DNA of 64,000 nt from Zelopaecilomyces penicillatus (Eukaryota > Ascomycota > Sordariomycetes > Hypocreales > Pseudodiploosporaceae): assembly GCA_005765155.1 (NCBI GenBank), contig VCCP01000002.1:1550001-1614000 (forward strand), given 5' to 3'. This document shows positions 38,471 through 50,193 of this stretch, piece after piece. The notes beneath the pieces were generated by a model that ran no database searches, was not told the origin of the DNA, and was given only the letters and a program-made list of their open reading frames with translations. Made by a program: the position numbers and the translations under genes. The first letter of the stretch is position 1. Each line of letters starts with the position of its first letter.

Positions 38471-39787
38471 CTACCGTATTGGACGGGGGGGAGTGCGTTT
38501 TGCTGCATCTCCCAAGGTTGCTAAGGTAAGGTAAGGTATCCAGCCATTTTTTATGTCGGCAGCAAACGTTCCTCAAGAAAACAAAAGAGCCTCGACCGTT
38601 TATGCTCCCCCGCCCCTTGCTGGCTGCTGATGATATCCACTTCCACTAACCCCCTTGTTGCACCTGTAGATACAGGCAACTATCCTCCGTATTTGCTACT
38701 CCAGACAGCCAGAACTCTTGCTCTATTGAGATTTCTGGGGTAACAACACGCTTTGCATAAACGGTCTAGTTTTTTTTATAGTTTTTTTTATCTCTCCAAC
38801 TTTTAATTTGGCAAACCAAGAGCCGAAGTCCCCCACATGTTGGCCTAAGTCTCTCTCTTCTTCTTTTTCTTCTTGCTATTGGTTTTGCTCTACGGTTGGT
38901 GGCTTTTGTCGGTCCTCCCACTGAGAGTTGCAATGGAATGCATCTTGAGTTGATTAACCTAGACCATAAAAAACCACTCCACACGCCGCAAAAGAGCCGA
39001 GGCGCTGGTCAACGCTTGCACATCGGCGCTCGGCAGTGCCGCCCAACCGCATGAGGATATCTTGAAGTTCTACGGAGTACATGCCCATGTTTCTACTGTA
39101 AGGTCATTAGTGAAAAGTACCAAAGGAAAAGTAGTACAATAGCCAAGCAAAAAGGCCTCGTTTGCACATGATGGCTGAAACCATGGACCGCCCAGCCAGC
39201 ACATCATCAACTGCATGGCATTCAATCACGTACCCCCTCCCTTTTTCTCGTTTCGTTGCTCCAAATACGAATCGTGTACTCGCATTGCATTTGACAAGCC
39301 GGAAGGACTCAAAGGTGTGTGCTGTGTGTATTAGCTGCAGGCAGTATGGTAGATGGGCAGCAACCCCGGCTCAGCTCAGCTCAGCCCTGCCCTGCCTTAT
39401 CATGGATGAACAAAAAAAAAAAAGAAAACTCGCCGGCTGGCCGGGGTAGCGATGAAACCGGTATGGATCTTTGTCCTATACCTATCTGTTGAACGTTTAT
39501 CCAGGGGTCTCGTTTGCAAACCCACATAACCCTCAATTTTTATGGTGTTTTTGTTCTTTGTCAGGTCTCTGCAGATCAGGGGACCTTGAAAGAGGCAAGC
39601 TTCGCGGGGCTCCGGATTTGTCTACCCCCAGCATCCAGCGCCCAGCGCGCGGATGCGTTCCCGTCTGTGGCCGAAGACATCAGGGTGACGCTGGCGCGTG
39701 TGTTCTGTCATGAGTGTGCATGTGTGTGTGTGTGTGTGTTTCTTGTTTGAAAAGACTCACCAATATCAATATGCACTGTAAATTCCT

Positions 39788-39853
39788 GGCTCAACTCGGC
39801 GGCTCAACTCACCCACAGCTCGACTCATAGCTCAACTCACAGCTCAATTCAGC
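39788..39853. repeat. Imperfect tandem repeat, AGCTCAACTCAC type
   Basis: Several degenerate copies of a roughly 12-base unit containing CTCAACTC or CTCGACTC in a row. Intergenic. Confidence 0.55.
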
Positions 39854-40266
39854 ACAACGCCGCCGCCACTGCGTAACAACTGCGTATATTTCACCGAGAT
39901 GCACCCCTTTCCCTTCAAGACACACTGCGTTGGCGTGGCTTCCTTCGTCTGGTATCCCACTGACATGATTGATTCCATATCGGTGTCGTAGGGCTAACGC
40001 GCTTAATTAGCTGCTGGGAGGGAGGGGCGTCAATATAATACCAAAAAATAGTCTCCCTCAGACGCCTTTACCGATACTCAAACTTAGTAGTAATTAGCTC
40101 TAGCACCTTCAAGTCAAATTACATATCTACCCACCTACCTATATCGACTCATAACTAGTACGTTACAACGCCTCACATGAACCACAAGAACCCTTTTTTA
40201 GAGATAGAATGTGCCGGTGCAGATCACGGGACCGGCTGTGGCGGTTCATGACTCTACACCCCTCCC

Positions 40267-40290
40267 ATCATCATCATCATCATCATCATT
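40267..40290. repeat. (ATC)n microsatellite
   Basis: About eight ATC/TCA units in intergenic DNA. Confidence 0.85.
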
Positions 40291-41209
40291 ATGGAAGAGG
40301 CCCCAAACTCCATTGGCTAGAGCGCCATTTGGGTCCAATCAGCTGAGACATGGCGGGCAACGTTTCTTCAACAGCAAGCCCTTTGTTGGGGGCGGACGGG
40401 CGGCTGGGAGATTTTATGAACTCATAATTAGTCGTGATCCATCTCTATCAAGACATTATTTCATAGCCAATACCGTCCTGTGCTGTAGTAATTGCTTACA
40501 TCTCAACAACTCACTTGTTTTATCTGGAATCTAAAATAGCGCCAATCTGTGTGTATGTACATGTGCAGATGAGTGCATGATTACATGAACCACACACATA
40601 TCTTGACTTTAACATCTCCACATCTCCTCCATTTTCTTCTCCACACGATCCAAAAAAGGTGTCCATGACAAAGTGTGCCTTGTCGTAACCTGCCCTTGCG
40701 GCTACCCGTCTATAGCCGTTCATTTGAAAAGGTCTCTCGGCGAGGCCGCAAAACCGTGAAAAAAGGAAAGAAAATAAAAAAGACACCAGCATCCACTGGA
40801 TCGTGCACGCACGCTAATAACTGCAAATACTGGGCTAGTTGGCCTCCAAGTAGGTACCCGTAATATTCCCGAATGCAACGCCTGTACAGACATGTTTATG
40901 CGGTACGGTATCATTATCACCAAGTTGACTTTATTCATCTCTGTTTGTTCATTGTGTAAGATCTTTATACATCTTTATACCATTTTTAGATGACAGCTCA
41001 CTCAACGTTATAATTTTAAGCCATCATATAACAAATTCAATTTCCTGCCAAACTCACGCCCTATAAACAACTTGCAAACACATCAATCGAGTACATAATA
41101 CATGCCAGTTTACAAAAAAGGCCTTCACAGTGGACCGTCACTTCTTGCCAAGCCCCCGTTTACATACGTACATCTATCTACAAAGGCCGTCCTGGGAACA
41201 ATCCCCTCT

Positions 41210-41213
<4 letters not shown>

Positions 41214-41246
<33 letters not shown>
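41214..41246. repeat. Homopolymer A tract (33 A)
   Basis: Uninterrupted run of 33 A on the plus strand. It could be an assembly-sensitive homopolymer or, less likely, the tail of a retroposed sequence; no LINE or SINE body is recognisable to its left. Confidence 0.95.
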
Positions 41247-41249
<3 letters not shown>

Positions 41250-42304
41250 CACCTTGAAAACGAAGTGTGAGAACCGAACTTTTGTTTTGGGCAACACGTT
41301 CCTCATTTCTCCTCTGCTGACTGAGATGATATAATCTCTGACCCAAAATAAAACACCGAAACAAAACAATGGGGTTGGCTCCACTCAGAAAAAAAGAGAA
41401 CGGGTCGGATGCAGTCAGATCTCGGAGAGGGCAGCAGACAAGGCAAGTTTCCACTGTAATTGAACTAATCGGACTTGATTGACGGATTGAACTTCCAGAA
41501 ATGATTGCTACAAGTAAGGAAGTGGGCGGGCAGGTACTGGATTTTCGCCAAGAGAAACAAAGATGCAATTCTCGGCGTGCCGACATCGTGTTTTCCATCC
41601 GTTCGTACATGCAGTATGTACATGGCCGAGACAATCTGCCGCTAGGCTTTTTCTTACAGCGTTCCATTTGGAAGGTGAATCGTCACATCGTCAGCCCAAT
41701 GTGGTCTTTTTTTTCTGTTTGTTTGTGGTTTTCCTCTCGGCAGGGTGATTAACGAGATGGGCAGGCTCCAATACTAGCCAGCCGTGTCTGCATGGTTCAT
41801 TACATGGCCCCGGGTTTTCAAACGACTTGGCGTGCTAGAAGGAAACCGCATGTAAGCGTTTGCGCACCAAATGTCCCATCTATTCAAATGTTGAGAGCTT
41901 GGCATTTACTAGAGATTTTTTGGTACAAGTATCGCATTCATGTGAGGTGCGCCCTTTGATCATTGTGTGTGGCCATTTTTTCGCAGCGCCGATCGGAAAC
42001 CGACAGTCGGGGCTCTTCGGACAAATTGCAAATAACTCAATCTCCTGGCTCGTCTGATTTTTTTGTATATCGCCGCAAGCGAGAGTTTCGTGACGTACAT
42101 GAGTAGGTAGTAGATGCCCTGCTTGCACAGCTTGCAATTACGTATTAGTTCAGCGTAAGGTTGACACCTCGGTTGTCGGATCCGAAGCAAGATCGCCGAA
42201 CTCAAACGCGAAGCATGGCCTCCAAACTGACTACCCTATCTATTATCACCCTGCTCAGGCTTTCAGATTTGAAACTACATCGCAGGCATTGAAAAGAAGC
42301 ACAT

Positions 42305-42324
42305 ACACACACACACACACACAC
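42305..42324. repeat. (AC)n microsatellite before the VOC gene
   Basis: Ten AC units ending about 34 bases upstream of the ATG at 42358, so probably within the 5' leader of that gene. Confidence 0.9.
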
Positions 42325-42357
42325 TAAACAAAGTCATCTCACACACCCCTTGATACA

Positions 42358-42756
42358 ATGACTGTAGCCACCGCTCATCTCCGCATTGCGCGGGCAACCG
42401 ACAACATCGATGCCATTATACCCTTCTACAAAGACGCGCTGGGCTTCGAGGTCTTGTTCCGATTTGACGGCCACGATGGGTTTGACGGCGTCATGCTCGG
42501 CCACAAAGGTGTGGGGTATCATCTCGAGTTCACCACCAAGATCGGCCACACCGCTGGGCGTGCACCGACCGAGGACAATTTACTGGTCTTTTACCTCCCG
42601 GAGCAGGATCAGTTCAATGCTGCAGTGTCTCGGATGGAGCAGCATGGCTTTGGCGCGGTCAAAAGCTTTAACCCGTACTGGGACCAATGTGGCAAGACGT
42701 TTGAGGACCCGGACGGTTATCGGGTGGTGCTGGCTAGTACGGCGTGTCCTGTATAG
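42358..42756 (+). CDS. YycE-like VOC/glyoxalase-fold protein
   Basis: Small protein of the vicinal-oxygen-chelate superfamily (glyoxalase I, bleomycin resistance and dioxygenase fold). It has 132 residues and no intron; the start follows an (AC)n leader and the frame closes at TAG. Two beta-alpha-beta-beta-beta modules can be traced: the first begins HLRIARATDNIDAIIPFYKD and contains GFDGVMLG and YHLEF; the second contains DNLLVFYLP, then a helix, then NPYWDQCG and DPDGYRVVLA. His7 and the Glu of YHLEF sit where metal ligands are expected, whereas the last strand lacks the usual terminal Glu. The pattern closely resembles the bacterial YycE group, whose substrate is not known to me, so glyoxalase activity should not be assumed. 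It stands alone between two long spacers. Confidence 0.85.
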   Translation: MTVATAHLRIARATDNIDAIIPFYKDALGFEVLFRFDGHDGFDGVMLGHKGVGYHLEFTTKIGHTAGRAPTEDNLLVFYLPEQDQFNAAVSRMEQHGFGAVKSFNPYWDQCGKTFEDPDGYRVVLASTACPV

Positions 42757-44204
42757 GAGGAGTTTGGGTTTGGTAAATCAACTCGGTAGCTCGGCAGTTT
42801 TGAAGCACACACGCCTCAAACGCTTCATGTAAATAGAGTACTGAGCCACCACGTGTGAGAGCTGTCACATGATGATGATGGAGACGGACGTGATGCAATC
42901 CAGTTGGCACAGACAAGCAATGCATAACAAAATGTCAACAATAGGATGGGGTTTTCATCGCCATGAGCATTGTATTGCTTACTTCGGCAAGATGGCGTGT
43001 ACATATGTTTAATTTACTGTGTCTCTTGACAAGGAGTTTGCAACATGCCCTGTTCATCTGGTTACCCGATCCCAGTCGCGCTTAGTGGGGCTCGGAAGTA
43101 TGTACGTAGTATACAGCATTCCAACTCTAGGTACATCAGCATTGGCTTTAAGCCGATTACTTCTGTCATGTATAGTTGTGAAGAGTGTCCAGACGGCACC
43201 GCACCCCAAGCTTCGAGACAGTTCATGATGCCGTCGACCGGAGTTTTTAATTCATGTTATTTAAAAAACGCGGCATATCTGAAGAACCAACGCTCGATTG
43301 CTATTGAATCCAAGAAAAGGTCTCATGTGGGACGTCGTCTCGTTCGGCAGGCAAGACAAACATACTCATCGTCAGCCTTCCACCTCAAGCCAACTACGTA
43401 AGTAGTTGTTATGTAGATATGTTGATATTTGCGTGTTGCATGCGCAGTGGATCGTTGATCTTGTTGGGGGCCAACTAGCTGTACTGTGCCGCTTCTTGGG
43501 AAATGGGGTTCGTGAGAGAATGGACATCTACCGTATCTGATTATCTCGGACTGTAGACATGGGAGGAATGTCTCGCTTTCATCCTGTACTATGGCCTGTA
43601 TTGGGTGTATTGTACATCCCGTAGCTACCTACCTTAGTTTTGGACCACCAGACGTATGTAAGCCGTCTTGTCTTGTCCTCATCGACGACGCTGTGACCGG
43701 CAAGGAGTGGGGTGTGTTGCAACAAGACTGGGGGGCGTTGCCTATTGGACCTCGATCGAGCATGGCTCTCTCTCTTGCTTTGGAGATTTTCCGTGCGGTC
43801 TGTGGCCAACAAGATTGTAATTCTCCGTACCCCGGATCACACCTTGGGAAAAACGCACGGGGTGTTAGCGCGTGGCTGACTTGAGACATCCATCAACGTT
43901 ACGGAAGACCGTACGGAATGCAGTTGGCTGATTTTTGCATTTGCTGCAACGGGAGAAAAGCCGTCGGCACTGCCTCATCTGTAAATGCCACCTATCGCTG
44001 ATGAATAAGCTGACCCCCCTAGCACGTTTCCTCACGAACTAGAATCTCAAGCCGTGTCACGTGCCTCCGCGTCTTGTCTCGCGTTGCCGAACCCAGCACG
44101 GCCATCCCCGCCATCGTCTAGTCTATTGTCTCGTCACATCGTTGGCGGACACGCCACGGTCACTCCCACTTTTTATTTTTATTTGGGGTTCATGATCGTG
44201 GATC
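42757..44204. other. Intergenic spacer, 1.4 kb
   Basis: No supported gene. It contains the VOC gene's 3' region and the promoter of the Rad55-like gene; short ORFs near 43045 and 43591 have no recognisable features. Confidence 0.5.
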
Positions 44205-45846
44205 ATGGATTACCATGCCATCCATGGACATGACATAGCGAGCTTTGATGCGCCAAGTACACGTGAGTGTGGCGAAGCCGAAGCCCCCCCTTTCCCCTGG
44301 CCACCTGGCTGTTGTATATCGCGGGGTCAAGCAAACTAATTAAGAGGGTGTTGGGGTCTCAACCAGATCGGCTACCAACCATAGCTGCATCACAAGCTTT
44401 AGATGAGCTAGAATCTGACTCGGTGGCTCACATCTCCACGGGTCTGGAAGCTCTTGATAGGGTATTGCTTGGCTCGAGCTCCGTTGGGTCTGGAGATGCT
44501 GGACACCATGGCGGCATCAAACGCGGCCAGGTCACTGAGATATGGGGTCCCCCGGGCAGCGGCAAGACGGCTCTAGGGTGAGAGTTCCAGCATCACAAAT
44601 TGCACTGTTGTATTGCTGACACAGATAACAGTATACAGTTGGTCACAAGTGCCTTGGCCAATGGCAATGGAGTGGTCTGGGTAGGTCTGTTGGTCGAATC
44701 CCAATTACTTGCTGTCAAACCTTTTGAGCTGACTGGAATGTTTTGCGTGTTTATAGATTGCTTCCAGAGAGTACAGAGTCAACGATTTACAAATGTGTTT
44801 TCTCACTTGAAGAAGTCGCCCGATTCGGATGGCGCTAATAATCAATTGGACGTTGTCCAGGATAAACTTGCTCACTATTCATGCCTTACGCTTGCTCACC
44901 TACTTGCCCTGATATCGCAGCCAACGACGAATTTGATTGCAAGTGACGTCTCGCTCGTTGTCATTAATTGCTTGTCTGCTTTGGTAAACTCATCACTCCC
45001 CAAGGCACATGGTAGTAAAGCCAGCTCCAAATTCACAAAAGGTATGCCGCTCTTGGAACACTTGCTCTCTCCCTTGGCCAGACGTCAATTAAACAGGCTT
45101 TTTTCTGTTGGGCTTGTTTAGGTCAAACTCCGTCGGCGAAACGGTTGCAGGGGTTACAATCTCTCATGAACTCGCTTCAAAAGTTGGCTGCAACCAGAAA
45201 CTGCGCTGTGGTTCTCCTTACCCAATGTGCGACCAAGATGCAGTCCGAGTATGGGGCTACGTTGGTGCCGGCTGTCAACGCCTCGGTTTGGGAACAGGGT
45301 GTTTCTACGAGGGTAGTGCTCTTTAGGGATTGGACGTGGCAAGCCAACAAGTCGACAAGTGTTTTTCTTGCGGGACCGCAAAAGGTCGACGGACAAGCGG
45401 TTGATGAAGCCATGGAACATTTGTCTGCGTTTCAAATTGAAGACGTAAGTGAATCTTTTCACCAACGGAGGGATCAGTTCAAGCCTCGGTAGTTACTGAT
45501 AAGGTGTGGGGACCAGATCGGCGTATCAAGCACCCCCTATGATCATGCAACTAATCGCCCATCAATCGATGTGGCGACCACCATGTCAGGGCAGCCAAAG
45601 AGAAAGCTGGGGCAAACGGGACTAGAGGTTCCTGACAGCGAGGACGACGAAGATTACGGATGGGCGGAAGAAGACGAGGCTGCATTGCCGCCCCCTCCAT
45701 CGCAATGGCAGGGGAGTGAAGACATAATTCTTGGCCAAGAAATTGGTGCAAGCGACGATGACCTTGAGGAACCGTATAGGTATTGGGAGGACGAAGACGG
45801 GGAGATAGGCGAAGGTGACCGAAGTAAGAGCGAGGAGGCAACATAA
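44205..45846 (+). CDS. RecA/Rad51-family ATPase, Rad55/Rhp55-like
   Basis: Probable recombination-repair mediator (Rad51 paralogue) that helps load Rad51 on single-stranded DNA. Six exons: 44205-44262, 44367-44577, 44632-44684, 44757-45041, 45122-45444 and 45517-45846; five introns (104, 54, 72, 80 and 72 nt) keep one frame, giving 419 residues. The protein starts MDYHAIHGHDIASFD. HISTGLEALDRVLLG leads into Walker A GPPGSGKT at residues 80-87. ANGNGVVWVD follows. The Walker B strand is SLVVINCLSALV, with Asn178 where Asp is usual. Further RecA-core features are RLQGLQSLMNSLQKLAATRN and CAVVLLTQ. The last exon adds a low-complexity acidic tail (VPDSEDDEDYGWAEEDEAA). No N-terminal helix-hairpin-helix domain is present, as in Rad55. 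Assignment to Rad55 rather than another paralogue is likely, not certain. Confidence 0.85.
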
Positions 45847-46933
45847 AGACTGGGTCCGGTTATGGGCCGGCAAAGCGCCGAATGCAGGTATTGGAGACGG
45901 ACAGAAGAGCCTCTCGGAGGGCCCCACGTAAGACCATGGCACCTGCGCCGCCACCTCGTGGGTGACGGCGTGGCTCCCGAGAGCTTGCGGTACACCGAGA
46001 TGCAGGAACGATTAACTCAACGGTCGTGTGTTACCGAGTCGCTACGAGGAGCAATGAAACGGACTGTTGTAACGTAGTCTGTTCTGTCCGACCCAGGCAC
46101 GATGGCTGATTCAATGCCCTGGAACTACCCCGTAGCGAGGGGGGAAGGGATTCCTGGGCATGTCAAGGGAGAGGGGGGGTCCAGGGGGCGTTTGTCGGAC
46201 CCTGATCGGCGGGATTTCGGTTCTCTATCCGTAACTGTTGTTTTGATCTTGGCTACTAGGCCGCGACTCGGCGTTTTCCTACAGGCAGTTTGCAGAGTTC
46301 TGTAGATTTTCCACAAGCTCCAGCGCCACGACTCGTACTCGGCCGGGCCCCCTCTGCGTATCTAGCTTGGGGCTTGGGCGTGTGTATACCGAGTCTACTC
46401 AATGGCATTGCATGGCAAAAGGCGACGCATTGACCTTTGGGGAAGGGTTCCTCGGGGGGAGGGGGCCCACATTCTTCTAGAAGGCCAAGATGAATGAAAA
46501 AAACTTTGCATTTCAATGGCATCATACCCTTGGCTTGTTCGGAGTTTTTAGTTGCCTAGTCTAAGCTAAGTTGGTGATAGCCTAGTTTGTTGGCGCGCCT
46601 CCACAGCTAAGCCGCCATGGGACGATTGAAGAGAGCGAGAGAAAAAGACTCGGGTGTGAGAAAAATTGAGAAAAGCTCAAAGGTTCCTCCCCCCCCCCCC
46701 ACCAGTTTGACGATGGGTTCTGACACGGTTGTACTTGTGGGGAAAAGGTACTTTGGAAGATTCTGATTTTTTTTTTCTCTTCCCTTGGCAAGTTTTTCCT
46801 TGAATTGTCTCCACGTTTTCCTAGACACACGCCATTGATTTTTTTTTTCGTTTCCGTACCTCCACTGTTTTATTCATTTGCATCATTTCCATAACCCTGT
46901 CTCTGTAAGCCTGTACAATTGGGTAAGGTACGG

Positions 46934-46951
46934 TTTTTTTTTTTTTTTTTT
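46934..46951. repeat. Homopolymer T tract (18 T)
   Basis: Uninterrupted T run between two TACC-type repeat motifs in intergenic DNA. Confidence 0.85.
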
Positions 46952-48006
46952 AATAAACTTCATCGTAAAGTACCTTACCTACTGTACGTAGGTACGCCTC
47001 GGCAACTCGCATAATAACGGGCAGCCCTATTTTATCCCATTTTGGATTTCTGGGGGCGGCGCATATGTACTTGGCTATGACGGATTGGGCATGTGGACGG
47101 CGATCGGGGGCTTCTGGGCCTCTTTCTTCTCTGGTTGCAGTGCACGTGTTTATGCAGCAGCAAGCTCATTAATTAGTATGTTCTGGCACATGTGTAAGAG
47201 TTAGTAGGCAAGTATATAGAGTGCGAAATGGGCTATTATGTAAAAATTCAAGGACTGGGATGTTGTTTATGTGATGGTAGGACTTTGGTGAAGACCACTG
47301 CCGAGAAACAATGGTGTGCCTGTCCACAGGCATAAAGAAGGGGTTGCAATTGCACCAGCACGTTGAGAACGATTATGGTGGTGTTGTGATGTAGTGGTGA
47401 TGGGCGCTATTACAGGGCAGTTACAGTGAACTGCGCTTGGAGTACCAGAATGGAGTAACATACCCATCTGTAATACTCCCTCCATCAAAGTCATAAGTAC
47501 GAAAACGAAAAGGGCAGTATAATTCTCTTTAGATATTTCGTACACTTACTCATAAGCCATGTAACAAAATTCGACCCTTGCATTGTACGGGTGACTGATT
47601 TTCGCTATAAGAATCATTTTCCTTGCCAATGGGCTTACTTACCTACTTACAGTGAGTGAGTGCTCCTCATTAGCCCGGGCTTGGCCAAATCACACACAAA
47701 AAGGCAACTAATAACTGGCCATGCTGGCCTCAACTCAGCAGAAAGGGTTCCATTCACTTATCATGATTACAACGGTACAGTACCATCGTGAGCACTTCTC
47801 CATCTTTTCACCCACTCACGCCCCCCCTCCTTCCGGTGAAGCCAAGACAGACAGATAGATGTTAACAACAGATATGCAACGGATCTGGGCAGCTTCGACA
47901 ACAACACAATGAATGGCCCCGGCCAATCCACCCGTTTACAGGCTAACTACAACACAACAAGGCAGGTACTGGATGTACCTGACTTGCACAGAACTAGTGG
48001 TGGCTT

Positions 48007-48064
48007 GCTGATGCTGGTGCTGGTGCTGATGCTGATGCTGGTGCTGGTGCTGATGCTGATGCTG
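48007..48064. repeat. CTGATG/CTGGTG hexanucleotide repeat
   Basis: Alternating GCTGGT and GCTGAT units in a row. The minus strand reads CAGCAC/CAGCAT, the same type of repeat that codes Gln/His inside cre1, but here no gene supports it. Confidence 0.85.
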
Positions 48065-48408
48065 GCTGCGACTCTGTCTAAGGCACGTACTAACGTTACT
48101 ACCTCTTACTTCAAATACTACCTTTCGCCGATGGGAGGGAGATGATGATCGCGATCGACTCGCCCCGGCGATTTCGTAATTCTTTCCATTATTTTTTTGA
48201 TGCTCACTAAGGCCCCCCCCCACCATCTTCGTCTTCTTCTTCCCGGAAAAGGCAAAGGGCGGCCCTGCGATTGGGGAAGAACGCCGTTGGGCTTTTTTTA
48301 CGTACAACGTTAATGCACTACGCAAGCCATGTTTTCTAGCGACCTTCCATTTGGTCGATCGCCAATGCCGAGTTAACGGGGGGCGGGGGAGGGACCTTTG
48401 TTGATTTG

Positions 48409-48448
48409 CTGTTGTTGTTGTTGTTGTGTTGTTGTTGTTGTTGTTGTT
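48409..48448. repeat. (TTG)n microsatellite
   Basis: About twelve TTG units with one interruption, intergenic. Confidence 0.85.
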
Positions 48449-50193
48449 TAATCCTTTGGGGGTTCTTCCTCCGCAAAGGAACCCTGGCCATCCATCATCT
48501 CTCTTTCTGTCTTTCTCTCTCCTCAATGGCATTTATTTGTTTCCTCGTGTTCCTCCTAGCGGGCCTCTATTTCCGAGCAAGGCAGGCCACAACAAATGGT
48601 CGATTGACACCACCCCCATCCAGGCCATCGACTAATTGGAAGACTCCGTACTCCGGCACACCATGAGTAAGTAGTAATATTCGTGCTAGCCTATACCTTA
48701 ACTTTATTAGCTGGCAAGGCGATGCTCCCCCAGAATTTCGGGTCACACAGAGCCGCCAGGATCGGCAGTGCAACTGGCTGGCTGAGGTACTGTTCGATTG
48801 CTAGGTAGTCAACAACAACAACCCCCGCCCCCCCCCTTCTAATGACCCTGGCGCCGGCATTTCTCCAATGGGTGGGTGACCGCACCAATTTGCGAACGAC
48901 GACTCATCAACCACGTTGCTTTTTGCTTTGTTTGGTCCCGGTGATTTCTCTTGTCATCCTTTTCGGATTACCATGTTGTGAATATCCCCCTTCCCCCCCT
49001 TTTCCCATGGGGAATCCCGACACTCCCCTACCATTGTGGCTTGCAATCTTAGTATATGCTGTCTCCGCCGCCACATGTCCCTTCAAGGTTGAAACCTCCT
49101 ACGATGTGAATAATATGGAGTAAGGTGGCATCTCTTAATCCTCGTTGCCACTTTTTTTTGGCTCTCCATCTCTCCTCACAGCCATAAAAAATTCTCCGCA
49201 GCGACATGTGCATTGGTTTATGTAAAGTAGATGTTTGCACGAATAACAGCCTTCAGCCGGCCAAGGATCATTGATGAAATCCCTGCCCTGCACATACATA
49301 CAGGCACCATACCACCAAAGGCCGGGAATAGGTGCAGGAAAGGATCCGTACATTTTCGCATGGGTCGATTCACAATGCAACAGTGCCCTGCAGCGGAAGC
49401 ACCTCTACTATGCCCGGACTAGGGTCAAGTTGCAAAACATGCCTGCTGAGGTATGATTGAGGTTCAATATCGCCCGATCGGCGGAGACAAAAGAAGAGGA
49501 GTGTATCCGTACACCTACATCTATCCATCCATGTTATGTACCGAGCCGGGGGGGCCGCTGTCGCTCTGTGCATACATATCATGAGGAGGAGGAGGTGGTG
49601 GGTGCATGTGTGAGATGATACCTTGCATCAGGACTTGTGCACGAGTGATGACATGGTATAGATGTTTTGGCTTCGGCTATAGGAGAGACGATGGAGCCGC
49701 AGCAACAATAGCAGCAACAACAACAACAACAGCGATGTCCATGGAATGAAGTTCGCGTTGCATTCGCTTCGCTTTCCGCCGCAATTACGGACTTCAAGTG
49801 GCAATAATGGAACCCATGCTAAACGAAGGGTAGTTCATCTCCGAATAGATAGATATCGATGAGACGTTATCTATCAGTCATGACAATCGGACCGCAACAT
49901 AGTCTGGGGTAGACATGCTATAGCAATAACCCAAGAAGGATGCCTGGAGGGTTACTTGTTGATACGCATTTGAATTCAATAATTCATCATGACTCGATTG
50001 AAAGAGGAGAAAACTATGCACTAGGATGCACAAGAGATTGGGGCAACTCGAAACATCATACGAGTTCCATTCCGCTGCGACAAACTGGGTAGTTTGCCTG
50101 CTGCCCACTCTCATCCCATAACTGTTCACGCCTAGACTCTTCCTTCCTTCATCACTACCATGGCAGGGTGTTGTCATCTCATCAGCAGCTCAG

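Larger units (their letters stand above)
33401..42357. other. Nine-kilobase gene-poor region upstream of cre1
   Basis: I find no supported gene. The DNA is of ordinary mixed composition with many simple repeats: TACC units at 33465-33482, an 11-bp tandem repeat at 36677-36706, TTAC units at 38447-38470, ATC units at 40267-40290 and a 33-A run at 41214-41246. Predicted ORFs are short and share no family features. It may hold distal regulatory DNA or noncoding transcripts. Confidence 0.4.
45847..50193. other. Intergenic spacer, 4.3 kb
   Basis: No gene recognised. It contains a 12-C run at 46689-46700, an 18-T run at 46934-46951, a CTGATG/CTGGTG repeat at 48007-48064 and a TTG repeat at 48409-48448. 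A 198-codon minus-strand frame across the last two is low-complexity and not accepted as a gene. Confidence 0.5.

Noticed and set aside
41214..41246. Poly-A run as retroposon tail
   Set aside because: No retroposon body or target-site duplication could be recognised.
47936..48532. 198-codon minus-strand frame with Asn, Thr and Gln/His runs
   Set aside because: The runs are translations of two intergenic microsatellites and no domain or consistent coding composition is seen.
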